From the NCBI RefSeq assembly GCF_013267595.1, contig NZ_CP054010.1, positions 558,001-622,000 of the forward strand: 64,000 nt of DNA, given 5' to 3'. Made by a program: the position numbers and the translations under genes. Position 1 is the first letter of the stretch. Each line of letters begins with the position of its first letter. The notes under the pieces are model-generated. The model did not search any database. It saw only the letters and a program-made list of their open reading frames with translations, and had not been told where the DNA came from. This document shows positions 54,655-63,891 of this stretch, in pieces. Origin of the DNA: Prevotella melaninogenica (GTDB taxonomy: Bacteria; Bacteroidota; Bacteroidia; Bacteroidales; Bacteroidaceae).

Positions 54655-54852
54655 ATACGTATTCCCTTGCTGCCGAATGCGTATCTACGTGCCGTTAGAT
54701 GCGGTGAGCGCTGCTGCTGAATGCGGTGAGCGCTGCCGCTAAATACGCATCTAACGGCTGCGCAATGCGTATCTACGAGTAGCTAAATACGCATGCGCCA
54801 GCACGTAGATACGGTGAGCGCAGCAACGGAATACGCATTCGGCAGAAGCCTT
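54655..54852. repeat. 22-nt periodic array, GC-rich, nine units
   Basis: Nine 22-nt blocks start at 54655, 54677, 54699, 54721, 54743, 54765, 54787, 54809 and 54831 with no indel. Each begins ATACG or ATGCG. Blocks alternate between ATACGCAT, ATGCGTATCTACG and ATGCGGTGAGCGC, ATACGGTGAGCGC types. Several are complements of one another (GCCGTTAG and CTAACGGC). Much richer in GC than the DNA on either side. Confidence 0.85.
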
Positions 54853-54954
54853 GTTCGTTAGGCACTCCCTCCCCTTTACTTCCCTTCGGTCAGTGACCGT
54901 TGGTTCGGGGAGGGGTTTCTTAGAGGGCGACACCCGTAGAGGCAAGCGCACGGA

Positions 54955-56571
54955 CTACTCGAATGTGCCGATGAGCAACCCAGATCCGCGAGCAGCAGAT
55001 TGCATCACTCTGACGCTATATCTGTCGAAGTACAGGGCGTACGCGGCGGGGATGCCATCCCACGAGTGACCACTAGACGACCAATAGATGACGTTCATTT
55101 CAATGTAGTACAGCACACCAGTGCTGGTGTATTGACCTAAGGCGGGCAGGTAAAAGTAGTTGCTTGCATCGGCTGCGGAAGGAAGAGATAGTAGAGGTTG
55201 GTCCCATTCTTTGTCATTTGGTCCTAATCGCCAATCAGTGCCGTCATAGGCTGTGTTGCTGTTGTAATTACCTTCGGTTAGCAATACTGATTTTTTCTTA
55301 AACCACCTGCCACCTTTATATAAATGCCCCATAGTGGTCCATAATTCGTCAGCATCCCAACGGGAATCGCCATAGGCAGCGTACCATGTCATCTCGTTCA
55401 CGTTTGGAAGACCTGCGCAACTATTGCTTGCTTGAATATAACCGCTACCCTCGTGGTAGAAACGACCGTCAGCGTCGCTGCGCTTGGGGTAGTTGCTGGA
55501 AGGTGCTCCGCCTGGAAACCAATAATTAACGGTTGGCTGACCTACCCCTACTCCCAAGTTCTTTGTCCATTCGTAACCCTTCCAGTATTGTTCCTTAGCA
55601 TCCCACATGTAATAATGATTACCGTCGTAATCATGCGGATTAAGATTAGCAGTTACATCATGGATAGAACCAGCTGTACAATTAAGCGTAACAATCTTAG
55701 AAACTGTTCCTTCTATTGCACCACCAGGATTGTCTGTTGTATTGCGAAGCCAGTAGCGAATACGGAAAGTATGGGTACCTGGAGCAACGACGGCGTAGGT
55801 TGCATTCTTGCTCATATCGTCAGCAGAGTTGTCTATATCAAAGCCCGAACCAGTTGTTACGGTGATTGTCTTTGAACCACCCGAAGCGAGGGTGAGAGCT
55901 CCATTGGCAGCTATATTGTAAGTGCCAGCAATATCATCGTCGCTCATAATCTCAACTTTAATCAACTTACTGCGATTTACGTATGGGTTGCTTGAGCGAG
56001 GAATAAAACAGAGATAAGCAGCTTTGTGGTTAAGGGTAAAGCCATAATCATTACCAGCCTTGTTACCTATAGCGATTCCACAATCGCCTGATTCCCCTGC
56101 ATGGTCAAAGTTGTTTGGGGCAGACTGTGTTTGTGTTGCCTTTATCTCTACTTGTGGTTGCGTCCCAGAAATAGTCTTGTTTGTATAAAGAATATCGTGT
56201 GTAGCACCTGTATAAGTACCAGAGAGGGCAAACTTTCCTTGTGCCTTATTAGTAGCAAAGGGGAATGTTACAGCTCCACTCTGCTGCCAGTTTCCTCCAT
56301 CGTCCTTTACCCATATCTTGTCCGTGCTGCTCCAATTTACAGAAGCACCCGCGCCTTTTGTGTGGTTAAGGATGGCTGTACGTGTTGTTGTCTCTGGCTG
56401 GGAAGTACCTGTAAAGACAGTTGCGCCAGCAGGAGTGTTATCTTTCTTTTGCTTTTCATTCTGTGCAACGTCATCATTCGCACAACTGGCAGCAAACAAT
56501 AAAGCTGCGAAGCCATAACACATGCTTCGCATTACTAAAGTTATAGTTGATCTTTTCATAAATTTATTCAT
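54955..56571 (-). CDS. Fimbrillin-like surface lipoprotein
   Basis: 538 residues (534 from the second ATG). Lipobox LFAASC with Cys30, followed by ANDD. Residues about 45-310 are Thr/Asn/Gly-rich beta sequence (RTAILNHTKGAGASVNWSSTDKIWV... HNILYTN type) as in Bacteroidota fimbrillin-like proteins. The last 190 residues, rich in Trp and Tyr and with WRLGPNDKEWDQP and YYIEMNVIYWSSS, resemble domains found in secreted Bacteroidota/Fibrobacter surface proteins. Surface location and adhesion or glycan contact are inferred. It is 18 nt downstream of the 65-residue peptide gene at 56590, likely the same transcript. Confidence 0.65.
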   Translation of the reverse strand: MNKFMKRSTITLVMRSMCYGFAALLFAASCANDDVAQNEKQKKDNTPAGATVFTGTSQPETTTRTAILNHTKGAGASVNWSSTDKIWVKDDGGNWQQSGAVTFPFATNKAQGKFALSGTYTGATHDILYTNKTISGTQPQVEIKATQTQSAPNNFDHAGESGDCGIAIGNKAGNDYGFTLNHKAAYLCFIPRSSNPYVNRSKLIKVEIMSDDDIAGTYNIAANGALTLASGGSKTITVTTGSGFDIDNSADDMSKNATYAVVAPGTHTFRIRYWLRNTTDNPGGAIEGTVSKIVTLNCTAGSIHDVTANLNPHDYDGNHYYMWDAKEQYWKGYEWTKNLGVGVGQPTVNYWFPGGAPSSNYPKRSDADGRFYHEGSGYIQASNSCAGLPNVNEMTWYAAYGDSRWDADELWTTMGHLYKGGRWFKKKSVLLTEGNYNSNTAYDGTDWRLGPNDKEWDQPLLSLPSAADASNYFYLPALGQYTSTGVLYYIEMNVIYWSSSGHSWDGIPAAYALYFDRYSVRVMQSAARGSGLLIGTFE

Positions 56572-56589
56572 TTTCTTTTCAAACAGTTA

Positions 56590-56787
56590 TTAGTTCTTTT
56601 CTGTATCATTCCAAGAAACATTATCCAAGTCTTCTTCACTAAAGATGTTTTGTTTTGCATCTCCTGTTACCGTACCAGGTTGAATTTTTCCAGCATTACC
56701 ACTGGCATTATTCAACAAGAATTCTGTTTCAGTGCAAACAATTTTGCATTGAGGTTTTTGATAAACCATTCTTTCAGTTGCTATCAT
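56590..56787 (-). CDS. Small peptide of the KPxCxIV-TE...LLN type
   Basis: 65 residues: KPQCKIVCTETEFLLNNASGN near the start and an acidic end FSEEDLDNVSWNDTEKN. Many small Bacteroidota proteins share the layout YxKPxxxIVxxExxxLLxxSG...W (recalled), often next to surface lipoprotein genes. There is no signal peptide, transmembrane helix or known enzyme motif. It precedes the lipoprotein by 18 nt. The function of this class is unknown to me; a processed or tethered peptide is one possibility. Confidence 0.6.
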   Translation of the reverse strand: MIATERMVYQKPQCKIVCTETEFLLNNASGNAGKIQPGTVTGDAKQNIFSEEDLDNVSWNDTEKN

Positions 56788-56993
56788 TTCGTTTAATTTT
56801 TAGAGGATACATAGTAAACGTGTATCCTGTTTTATTGATTAAAATAAAGTTATTGTTTCGTGCTTAATTTCTTTTTATTTCGTTTACGTAGGGACACAAA
56901 AAAACGAACAAAGGAAACTCCGAAAAGTCCTTTGTTTACAGGGATTGCACGGCACGCCTCGCGCGCGTATGCGAGAAGAAAAAAATGTGTAAT

Positions 56994-57182
56994 TTACCTC
57001 TGCTCTACTAAAAAGAGAGAGAGAGAGAGAGAGAGTACAAAATTATTTGGAACTACCAAATAATTTGCGATATTTTTTTCATCTTTCTTCGTTAAAGAAT
57101 CTAATGCAGCACAAATAGAGCCTACACCTTTATTTCCTAAGGTGCAAACATTTACTGAATTAATATTCTTTATGACGCTCAT
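56994..57182 (-). CDS. Possible small protein with a CT-repeat tract
   Basis: 62 codons, MSVIKNINSVNVCTLGNKG... to LSLSLSLFLVEQR. A TACCTTTG promoter at 57217-57224 is placed correctly for it. The LSLSLSL part is encoded by an 11-unit CT repeat, so slippage would change the C-terminus: one alternative frame stays open for about 45 further codons, the other ends at once. No family recognised. Confidence 0.4.
   Translation of the reverse strand: MSVIKNINSVNVCTLGNKGVGSICAALDSLTKKDEKNIANYLVVPNNFVLSLSLSLFLVEQR
57014..57035. repeat. Dinucleotide repeat (AG)11
   Basis: 22 nt of AG on the plus strand, CT on the minus strand, inside the small frame 56994-57182. Such tracts are slippage-prone and can cause phase variation. 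Confidence 0.9.
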
Positions 57183-57216
57183 TGTTATTACAAGTTAATT
57201 TTAATTTAACTGGGCG

Positions 57217-57224
57217 CAAAGGTA
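57217..57224 (-). promoter_or_regulatory. Predicted promoter for the small-protein/lipoprotein transcript
   Basis: Minus-strand TACCTTTG fits TAnnTTTG, about 35 nt upstream of the ATG at 57182. Its transcript could run on through 56787 and 54955. Confidence 0.5.
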
Positions 57225-57398
57225 GTGAGAATATATGAAACAAACAAGAAAATAGAAAAAAAATAAAAACATTTGTCTTTCCTTGCTCTACGTTACCTTA
57301 TTAAATAGCAAATATCTTTGCAGAGGGCTTGAATAATGAGGCTAAGTCCGTTATCTTTTCTTTGCTTCTTCGCCTTTGGCTTAAAACAATAACCTGGG

Positions 57399-57700
57399 TC
57401 TCTGCCGAAATGTCACACAGAGGTACGGAGTGGACGAAGAATTTTTAAAACAAAGCAATGGAAGTCACGGAGGCACCGTCAGTGCATGGAGCAGCGGAGG
57501 AAGTTTACCAGTTTTATTAGAGACTCTATACCCAAAGCATTTATCTCAGAACTTATCAGGAATCTGCACGCTACACCTCCGTCACTCTTTGTACCGTCGG
57601 CACCTCTGTGACATTGCGTTTATCTCCGTCCCCTCCGTGACTCCGTGTGCCTATCATCCAAGCCTTTTTGTTTATCACCCATATTTCTGAAGAACCACAA
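57399..57700. repeat. Dispersed intergenic repeat, second family, copy B
   Basis: Shares ordered blocks with 1674-1855, starting CGAAATGTCACACAGAG and ending CATATTTC then GAAGAA. This copy also has CACGGAGG / CCTCCGTG complementary blocks (57469 and 57640 areas) that could fold into a long hairpin. A plus-strand frame of 86 codons across it looks like chance. Confidence 0.65.
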
Positions 57701-57755
57701 AAATGACTTCAGAGAAAACTATTCAGTACTTGCATAAAATTAACTACAGAATTAC

Positions 57756-57786
57756 TTGCATACTACACAAAAACGACGTACCTTTG
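57756..57786 (+). promoter_or_regulatory. Promoter of the RND efflux operon
   Basis: TTG at 57756-57758, 20 nt, TACCTTTG at 57779-57786. The leader to the ATG at 58036 is about 240 nt. Confidence 0.6.
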
Positions 57787-57903
57787 CGAGCATAATCAAT
57801 AGGTAACGTAAAGAATACATTTCTATATCGCAAAGCAATGATTCTGAAGGGTATTTTAGGAAACACTTTTCTTAATAAGTTTCCATAAAGATGTAACGAC
57901 AGC

Positions 57904-57943
57904 TCTGTTTTCTATTATTGTAGGATAGGAAAGAGAAAACAGA
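57904..57943 (+). promoter_or_regulatory. Leader hairpin before the efflux operon
   Basis: TCTGTTTTCT (57904-57913) and its perfect complement (57934-57943) with a 20-nt loop. No T-run follows, so it is not a simple terminator. It could be a repressor site or an RNA structure in the leader. Confidence 0.4.
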
Positions 57944-58035
57944 ATGAGTAAATATGGCTACAAGGAGTAGTCAGGAAGTGTTGGATTAACGCGTTAACTT
58001 TTCACTTGTTTTTACGAAAACAAAAAGACCAATTT

Positions 58036-59115
58036 ATGAAGAATTTAATTCAATTGTCTTGTCTTGCAATCATGTTTCTTCTATGTGCGTGTCATTCAAA
58101 GAAAGAAACACAAGTAAAACCAGTTTACACTGCAACGACACCACTGGTAGAAAGCATCTCCCTACCACAGTCTTATGTGGCAAACATTGCCTCACAACGC
58201 AACATTGAAGTTCACTCTCAGCAAACCGGTATTTTGCAAGATGTGTATGTTAGTGAAGGTCAGTTTGTGAAAGCAGGTCAACCTCTATTCCGCATTGCGA
58301 TTGTTGGTGCTAACGAAGAGATTGCCAAAGCGAAGGCTGCAGCAGAACAGGCAAGTATCGACTTGCAGAATGTAACAACACTAACGGATAACAAAGTGCT
58401 GTCAAATAATGCGAAGCGCATGGCTACGGCTAAGTTGAAAGGAGCAGAAGCCGACTATCAGTTGGCTGTATTACATAAGCGTCTGTCTCTTATCCGTGCG
58501 CCTTTCTCAGGCATCTTAGGGCGCATTCCTAACAAAGTTGGAAGTCTGGTAGATTCCAGTGATTTACTTACCAGCTTATCAGATAATAGTAAGGTATTTG
58601 CCTATTTCAATATTTCAGAAACAGATTATTTAGATTTCCGCCTCCATCCAGAACGCTTTTCACAAACTCCGTTACAGCTTGTTTTGGCGAATGGCGATGT
58701 CTTTCCTGCAAGCGGAAAGATATTAGATATTGGTGGACAGTTTGATAGTTCAACAGGTACGATTGCTGTTCGTGCCGTCTTTAACAATGCTAACAACCTT
58801 TTACGCAATGGTCAGACGGGTACGATAAAACTCTTTATACAAAAGAAAAATGCAATATTGATACCACAAGAAGCAGTCTATGAGCTTCAGGATAAGAAGT
58901 ATGTATTTGTGGTAGACAAGAACAATATTGCCCGCCAACGTGCTATCAAGATTGATGCTGAGTTTACAGGAGCATACGTTGTTTCCTCAGGGTTACAACC
59001 TACTGACCGTTATCTTCTTGACGGTATACAGAAAGTAAATGATGGAGACAAAGTTCGTGTGTCTATGGTTTCTCCACAAGCATCAATGAAGTTGGATAAG
59101 TTAAACGCTAATTAG
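58036..59115 (+). CDS. RND efflux periplasmic adaptor lipoprotein
   Basis: 359 residues from the ATG at 58036 (MKNLIQLSCLAIMF...); an upstream in-frame ATG at 58006 gives an unlikely hydrophilic extension. The lipobox LLCAC has Cys19. The order is that of membrane fusion proteins: a barrel-sandwich hybrid (EVHSQQTGILQDVYVSEGQFVKAGQPLFRI), an alpha-hairpin (EEIAKAKAAAEQASIDLQN), the second lipoyl half (RAPFSGILGRIPNKVGSLV) and a beta-barrel. It links the RND pump to the outer-membrane channel. First gene of a three-gene operon. Confidence 0.92.
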   Translation: MKNLIQLSCLAIMFLLCACHSKKETQVKPVYTATTPLVESISLPQSYVANIASQRNIEVHSQQTGILQDVYVSEGQFVKAGQPLFRIAIVGANEEIAKAKAAAEQASIDLQNVTTLTDNKVLSNNAKRMATAKLKGAEADYQLAVLHKRLSLIRAPFSGILGRIPNKVGSLVDSSDLLTSLSDNSKVFAYFNISETDYLDFRLHPERFSQTPLQLVLANGDVFPASGKILDIGGQFDSSTGTIAVRAVFNNANNLLRNGQTGTIKLFIQKKNAILIPQEAVYELQDKKYVFVVDKNNIARQRAIKIDAEFTGAYVVSSGLQPTDRYLLDGIQKVNDGDKVRVSMVSPQASMKLDKLNAN

Positions 59116-59117
59116 GT

Positions 59118-62100
59118 ATGTTTAAGATCTTTATTCGTAGGCCAGTGCTCTCTATTGTAGTGTCATTGGTCATAGCCTTTATTGGAATTCTGTCGCTTTC
59201 AAATCTACCTATAACGCAGTTTCCTTCCATCTCTCCTCCTAAGGTAAACGTGATTGCAAATTATCCAGGAGCCAATAATGAATTGTTGGTAAAATCTGTG
59301 ATCATTCCATTGGAGCAGGCTTTGAATGGTATTCCTGGCATGAAATATATCGAAAGTAATGCGGGAAACGATGGTGAAGCCGAGCTAAATGTCGTCTTCA
59401 AGTTGGGAACCGACCCAAATGTTGATGCGGTAAATGTTCAGAACCGTGTGTCATCGGCTACCAATAAATTGCCTGCAGAGGTTATTCGAGAGGGTGTAAA
59501 GATATCACGTGAAGAGCCAAACATACTTATGTATATCAATCTTTACAGTGATGACCCAAAGGTTGATCAGGGCTTCCTCTACAACTATTTCGATATCAAC
59601 ATATCACCAGAGTTGTTGCGTGTAGATGGTGTTGGCGACCTTGATATCCTTGGTACACGTAATTATGCAATGCGTGTATGGCTCCATCCAGACAAGATGA
59701 TAGCCTACGGATTATCAACAGATGACGTCAGTGATGCACTTGAAGATCAGAATATTGAGGTCTCTCCGGGAAAGTTGGGAGAGAGTGGAGGACAATGTCC
59801 ACAGGTCAAAGAGTATGTCTTAAAGTATCCAGGACGTTACACAACAGAGGATGAATATAAGAATATCATCATCAAGAGCAATAAAGATGGTAATATCGTA
59901 CGCTTGAAAGACATTGCTGATGTACACTTAGGTAGCGAGGTGTACGATATCTACTCAACCTTCAATGGACGTCCTTCGGCTGCTGTAACCTTGAAACAAG
60001 CTTATGGTAGTAATGCTCGTAACGTTATCACTAAGGTGAAGGACGCTATGGCTCATCTGCAGAAAGATATGCCTAAGGGGATGCACTATGAGATTAGCTA
60101 TGACGTTAGCCGCTTCTTAGATGCAAGTATTGAGAAAGTAATACACACCTTGTTTGAGGCTTTTATCTTAGTAGCAATAGTTGTGTTTATCTTCTTAGGG
60201 GATTGGCGTGCTTCTATCATACCGATTATGGCTGTGCCAATATCACTTTTGGGCAGCTTTATTGCAATGATGTTGTTCAACATAACGCTCAATATGATAT
60301 CCCTCTTTGCCTTAGTCATGGCTATTGGTATTGTGGTGGATGATGCTATTGTGGTGATTGAAGCGGTGAATGTTGAGATCTCTCGCAACAAACTTTCACC
60401 TGTTGAAGCTACGGAAAAAGCCATGAAAGAGATCAGTGGAGCGATTATTGCAATCTCTTTAGTTATGGCTTCTGTATTCATTCCTGTAGCCTTTATGGGT
60501 GGTCCAGAGGGTATGTTCTATCGTCAGTTCTCAATCACGATGGCGTCAAGTATCCTCTTCTCTGGCTTTGTAGCCCTAACTTTGACCCCTGCATTGTGTG
60601 CCCTTATCTTGACAAAGGAGCAGGAGAACCATGTTAAATTAGGGTTTATTGGACGCGTCTTGCAACGCTTTAATGCTAAATTCGATAGTGGTAGCCGTAA
60701 GTACGAACGCCTCATACAACATACAGTAAAGAAGAAGTCTTTAACAATAATATTGATATTGGTCTTCTGTGGATTAGCATATTGGATCAATATGGGACTC
60801 CCTTCGGGCTTCATTCCACAAGAAGATCAGGGTATGATTTATGCCGTAATAGAGACTCCTCCAGGGGCTACTATCGAACGAACTAACGCTGTTGCACAAC
60901 AGCTTCTTAAGATAGCAGAGAAAGAAGAGGACGTTGAAAGCGTGTCTTCTTTAGCTGGTTTTGAGATTCTTTCTGAGGGAACAAGTGCCAATTCTGGTAG
61001 TTGTTTGATTAACCTCAAAGACTGGAAACATCGCAAACGTACCGCAAAGGAGATTATTAGTGACTTGGAACAAAAATGTGAGAATATCACACAAGCAAAC
61101 ATAGACTTCTTTGAACCGCCATCAATTCCAGGCTATGGAGCTGCCAGTGGATTCGAATTACGTCTCTTAGATAAGACTGGTAAAAACGATTATCATGAGA
61201 TGGAGCGCGTGAGCAAGGCGTTCGTTAAAGATCTAAACAAGCGTCCCGAGATTGGTAACGCGTTCACTTTCTACTCTGCGAGCTTCCCTCAGTACATGCT
61301 TCATGTTGATGACGAGAAAGCTTTACAAAAGGGAGTTAAGCCTGGAAAGGCACTGAACAACTTGTCTATCTTAGTAGGTTCGGATTACCAAACAGGCTTT
61401 ATTCTGTTCGGAAAACCTTATAAAGTAATTGTACAAGCTGCTCCACAGTATCGTGATTTCCCTAATCATCTATTAAGTCTTTATAGTAAAAATGAAGATG
61501 GACAGATGGTTCCATATTCCGACTTTATGTCGCTTTCAAAGACTTATGGTATGAGTGAGATTACTCGTCATAACCTTTACAACTCCTCAGAAGTGACAGG
61601 AGCACAGGCACCTGGATACTCAAGTGGACAGGCATTGCAGGCTATTCAAGAGGTTGCACAACGCTCTCTCCCTAAAGGATATGACTATGACTGGGCTGGT
61701 ATCTCTAAAGACGAAGCAGAACAAGGTAATACGGCTATCGTCATCTTCGTGGTTTGTCTCGTATTTGTCTACCTTATTTTGGCAGCACAATATGAGAATT
61801 TCCTACTGCCATTACCTGTGATTATATTCCTACCAGTGGGTATATTTGGAGCATTCCTCTTCTTAAAAGCTTGTGGATTAGAGAACAACATCTATGCGCA
61901 GATAGCCTTAGTGATGCTCATCGGTCTGTTAGGAAAGAATGCCGTACTGATGGTAGAGTATGCCGTTCAGCGTAAGAATGCGGGCGAACGGATTTCTCAA
62001 GCAGCCATCTCAGCCGCTATTGCACGCTTCCGCCCTATCCTTATGACGAGTATTGCCTTTATAGCAGGTTTGATTCCATTGGTATTTGCTTCAGGTGCTG

Positions 62101-62318
62101 GTGCTATTGGTAACCGTACCATTGGTACTGCTGCTGTCGGAGGAATGGTCATTGGTACCTTAGGCGGCTTGTTACTCATCCCTGGCCTTTACTATATCTT
62201 TGCTGGAATGACAGACAAATTGGTACATTATCAGAAAGATAAACCACTGAGTGAAGAGAAAGATAAACGTTATAAGAAAAAACAACTAAATGAAAGTACT
62301 CATGACGACAAAGAGTAA
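59118..62318 (+). CDS. RND-family efflux permease (AcrB-like)
   Basis: 1066 residues, the HAE1 size. FIRRPVLSIVVSLVIAFIG begins the first membrane helix. The proton-relay motif GIVVDDAIVVIEAVN lies in TM4, near residues 405-419, and GLLGKNAVLMVEYA in TM10, near 935. Two large periplasmic loops and about 12 membrane helices. It exports hydrophobic or amphiphilic compounds with proton motive force; the substrate range cannot be read from sequence. It starts 2 nt after the adaptor stop, and the end overlaps the channel gene by 29 nt. Confidence 0.95.
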   Translation: MFKIFIRRPVLSIVVSLVIAFIGILSLSNLPITQFPSISPPKVNVIANYPGANNELLVKSVIIPLEQALNGIPGMKYIESNAGNDGEAELNVVFKLGTDPNVDAVNVQNRVSSATNKLPAEVIREGVKISREEPNILMYINLYSDDPKVDQGFLYNYFDINISPELLRVDGVGDLDILGTRNYAMRVWLHPDKMIAYGLSTDDVSDALEDQNIEVSPGKLGESGGQCPQVKEYVLKYPGRYTTEDEYKNIIIKSNKDGNIVRLKDIADVHLGSEVYDIYSTFNGRPSAAVTLKQAYGSNARNVITKVKDAMAHLQKDMPKGMHYEISYDVSRFLDASIEKVIHTLFEAFILVAIVVFIFLGDWRASIIPIMAVPISLLGSFIAMMLFNITLNMISLFALVMAIGIVVDDAIVVIEAVNVEISRNKLSPVEATEKAMKEISGAIIAISLVMASVFIPVAFMGGPEGMFYRQFSITMASSILFSGFVALTLTPALCALILTKEQENHVKLGFIGRVLQRFNAKFDSGSRKYERLIQHTVKKKSLTIILILVFCGLAYWINMGLPSGFIPQEDQGMIYAVIETPPGATIERTNAVAQQLLKIAEKEEDVESVSSLAGFEILSEGTSANSGSCLINLKDWKHRKRTAKEIISDLEQKCENITQANIDFFEPPSIPGYGAASGFELRLLDKTGKNDYHEMERVSKAFVKDLNKRPEIGNAFTFYSASFPQYMLHVDDEKALQKGVKPGKALNNLSILVGSDYQTGFILFGKPYKVIVQAAPQYRDFPNHLLSLYSKNEDGQMVPYSDFMSLSKTYGMSEITRHNLYNSSEVTGAQAPGYSSGQALQAIQEVAQRSLPKGYDYDWAGISKDEAEQGNTAIVIFVVCLVFVYLILAAQYENFLLPLPVIIFLPVGIFGAFLFLKACGLENNIYAQIALVMLIGLLGKNAVLMVEYAVQRKNAGERISQAAISAAIARFRPILMTSIAFIAGLIPLVFASGAGAIGNRTIGTAAVGGMVIGTLGGLLLIPGLYYIFAGMTDKLVHYQKDKPLSEEKDKRYKKKQLNESTHDDKE

Positions 62319-63723
62319 ACTATATTATGTTATTACTATTCTTGTAATCCTTATGAGCATTGTTGCCTGCAAAACACCGCAGGCTACAATGCCCAAAGAT
62401 ACGCTTAAGGACTCTTTACCAGCCTTATCCAAGGATAGTAGCGTAACTATATCTCCTGCATGGCGAGAGTTCTTCCAAGACCCAATGCTTCAGACACTGA
62501 TTGAAACTGCCTTACAAAATAATCAAGATCTTAAGATTACATTGCAGGAACTGGCGATAGCAAGAAGTGCGATTAATGCTAAACAAGCTGCTCTCCTACC
62601 TTCTGTTACAGCAAATATTGGTGCGGGAGTTTCTAAAGTTGGCCGCTACACAGCTGAGGGAGCAGGTAATGTTGGTACGGAGATGACTCCTGGGCATAAG
62701 ATTCCAACTGTTATTCCTGACCTTTCTCCATCACTACAAGTAGACTGGACCATAGATTTATGGAACAAATTAAATAGCGGTAAAAAAGCTGCTGTAGAGC
62801 GATATTTGGCTTCTGAAGCTGGACAACGTGCTATCAAAAGTCAGTTAGTGGCAGATGTAGCAGAGAACTATTATCTATTGTTGGCTCTTGATTACAAGTT
62901 ATCGGTTATGCAACAATATATCTCATTGCAGAAGGATGCAGTGAGAATTGCTCAGATTCAGAAAGAAGCTGATGCTGATACGCAATTAGCTGTCGAGAAG
63001 TTCGAGGCTGAATTGGCTAAAGCACAGGCTGATGAGTACCTTCTACGTCAGTCTATCGTTGAGACGGAGAATAATCTAAACCTTCTATTAGGTAGATTTC
63101 CTCAAACCATACAACGCACAAAGGTTGACTTCTTACAGCTTCCAATGCCTACAACTGCCCATTCCTTATCTACTCAACTCCTATTACAACGTCCTGATGT
63201 TATACAGGCTGAGCACCAGCTAAAGGCTGCGAAATGGGATGTGGAGACTGCACGTAAAGAGTTTCTCCCCTCGTTTAATATCTCTGCGGCTATTGGATTA
63301 AATGCTTTTAACCCTAAGTACTTATTCAAACTACCAGAGTCTTTGGCGTTTAATGCCTTAGGTGGACTTACCGCTCCGCTCATCAATAAGAAGGCTATTC
63401 AAGCCAACTTCGCTCAGGCTGATGCGTTACAGATAGAGGCTCTTTATAATTACGACAAAACATTGCTTACTGCTTTTATAGAAACAAGTACGCTGCAATC
63501 TAAGATTTCTAACATTAAGTTGCTCCAACAATTTAAGCAGAAACAGAATGATGCTTTGGTAAGAGCCGTTTCAGCTGCTCAAAAACTATACCTCAATAAC
63601 AGAGCTACTTATTTAGAGGTGATAGATAGTGAACGCGGACAGTTAGACTGTAAAATGGAACTTATTGATGCAAAGTCACAACAGCTCTCAACCCTTATAG
63701 AAATGTATAGTGCGTTCTTTTAG
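62290..63723 (+). CDS. RND efflux outer-membrane channel lipoprotein (OprM/TolC-like)
   Basis: 477 residues. A hydrophobic signal and lipobox SIVAC with Cys27. Two repeated outer-membrane-efflux halves show the helical-hairpin pattern: WREFFQDPMLQTLIETALQNNQDLKI in the first, QRPDVIQAEHQLKAAKWDVETARKEFLPS in the second. Trimers form the exit duct of the pump. The ATG at 62290 lies inside the permease gene; a second ATG at 62302 is possible. An imperfect terminator follows. Confidence 0.9.
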   Translation: MKVLMTTKSKLYYVITILVILMSIVACKTPQATMPKDTLKDSLPALSKDSSVTISPAWREFFQDPMLQTLIETALQNNQDLKITLQELAIARSAINAKQAALLPSVTANIGAGVSKVGRYTAEGAGNVGTEMTPGHKIPTVIPDLSPSLQVDWTIDLWNKLNSGKKAAVERYLASEAGQRAIKSQLVADVAENYYLLLALDYKLSVMQQYISLQKDAVRIAQIQKEADADTQLAVEKFEAELAKAQADEYLLRQSIVETENNLNLLLGRFPQTIQRTKVDFLQLPMPTTAHSLSTQLLLQRPDVIQAEHQLKAAKWDVETARKEFLPSFNISAAIGLNAFNPKYLFKLPESLAFNALGGLTAPLINKKAIQANFAQADALQIEALYNYDKTLLTAFIETSTLQSKISNIKLLQQFKQKQNDALVRAVSAAQKLYLNNRATYLEVIDSERGQLDCKMELIDAKSQQLSTLIEMYSAFF

Positions 63724-63741
63724 CACTAAGAAAGACTAAGG

Positions 63742-63800
63742 ATTCAACTTTCTGCAGCTAATAACGATGTTTTATTACGCTGCGGAAGGATTGAATTTTC
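63742..63800 (+). terminator. Terminator of the efflux operon
   Basis: Long imperfect stem: ATTCAA, TGCAGC and TAATAA pair with TTATTA, GCTGC and TTGAAT, followed by TTTTC. It lies 18 nt past the channel stop. Confidence 0.65.
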
Positions 63801-63891
63801 TTTACAACACTTCTGTATATTTACGCTTAAAAAGGGTAAAAAACAAGCGATAAAATCGACTTTATAAGTCGCTTGCTATCAAGGAGTTGCA

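Noticed and set aside
54655..54852. GC-rich 22-nt array as a CRISPR array
   Set aside because: No constant repeat with variable spacers; units are contiguous and all diverged, and no cas gene is present.
54751..54951. Minus-strand frame of 66 codons over the GC-rich array
   Set aside because: The repeat structure explains the open frame; no start signal.
57430..57690. Plus-strand frame of 86 codons downstream of the CT tract
   Set aside because: Lies wholly within a dispersed repeat whose other copy is not open.
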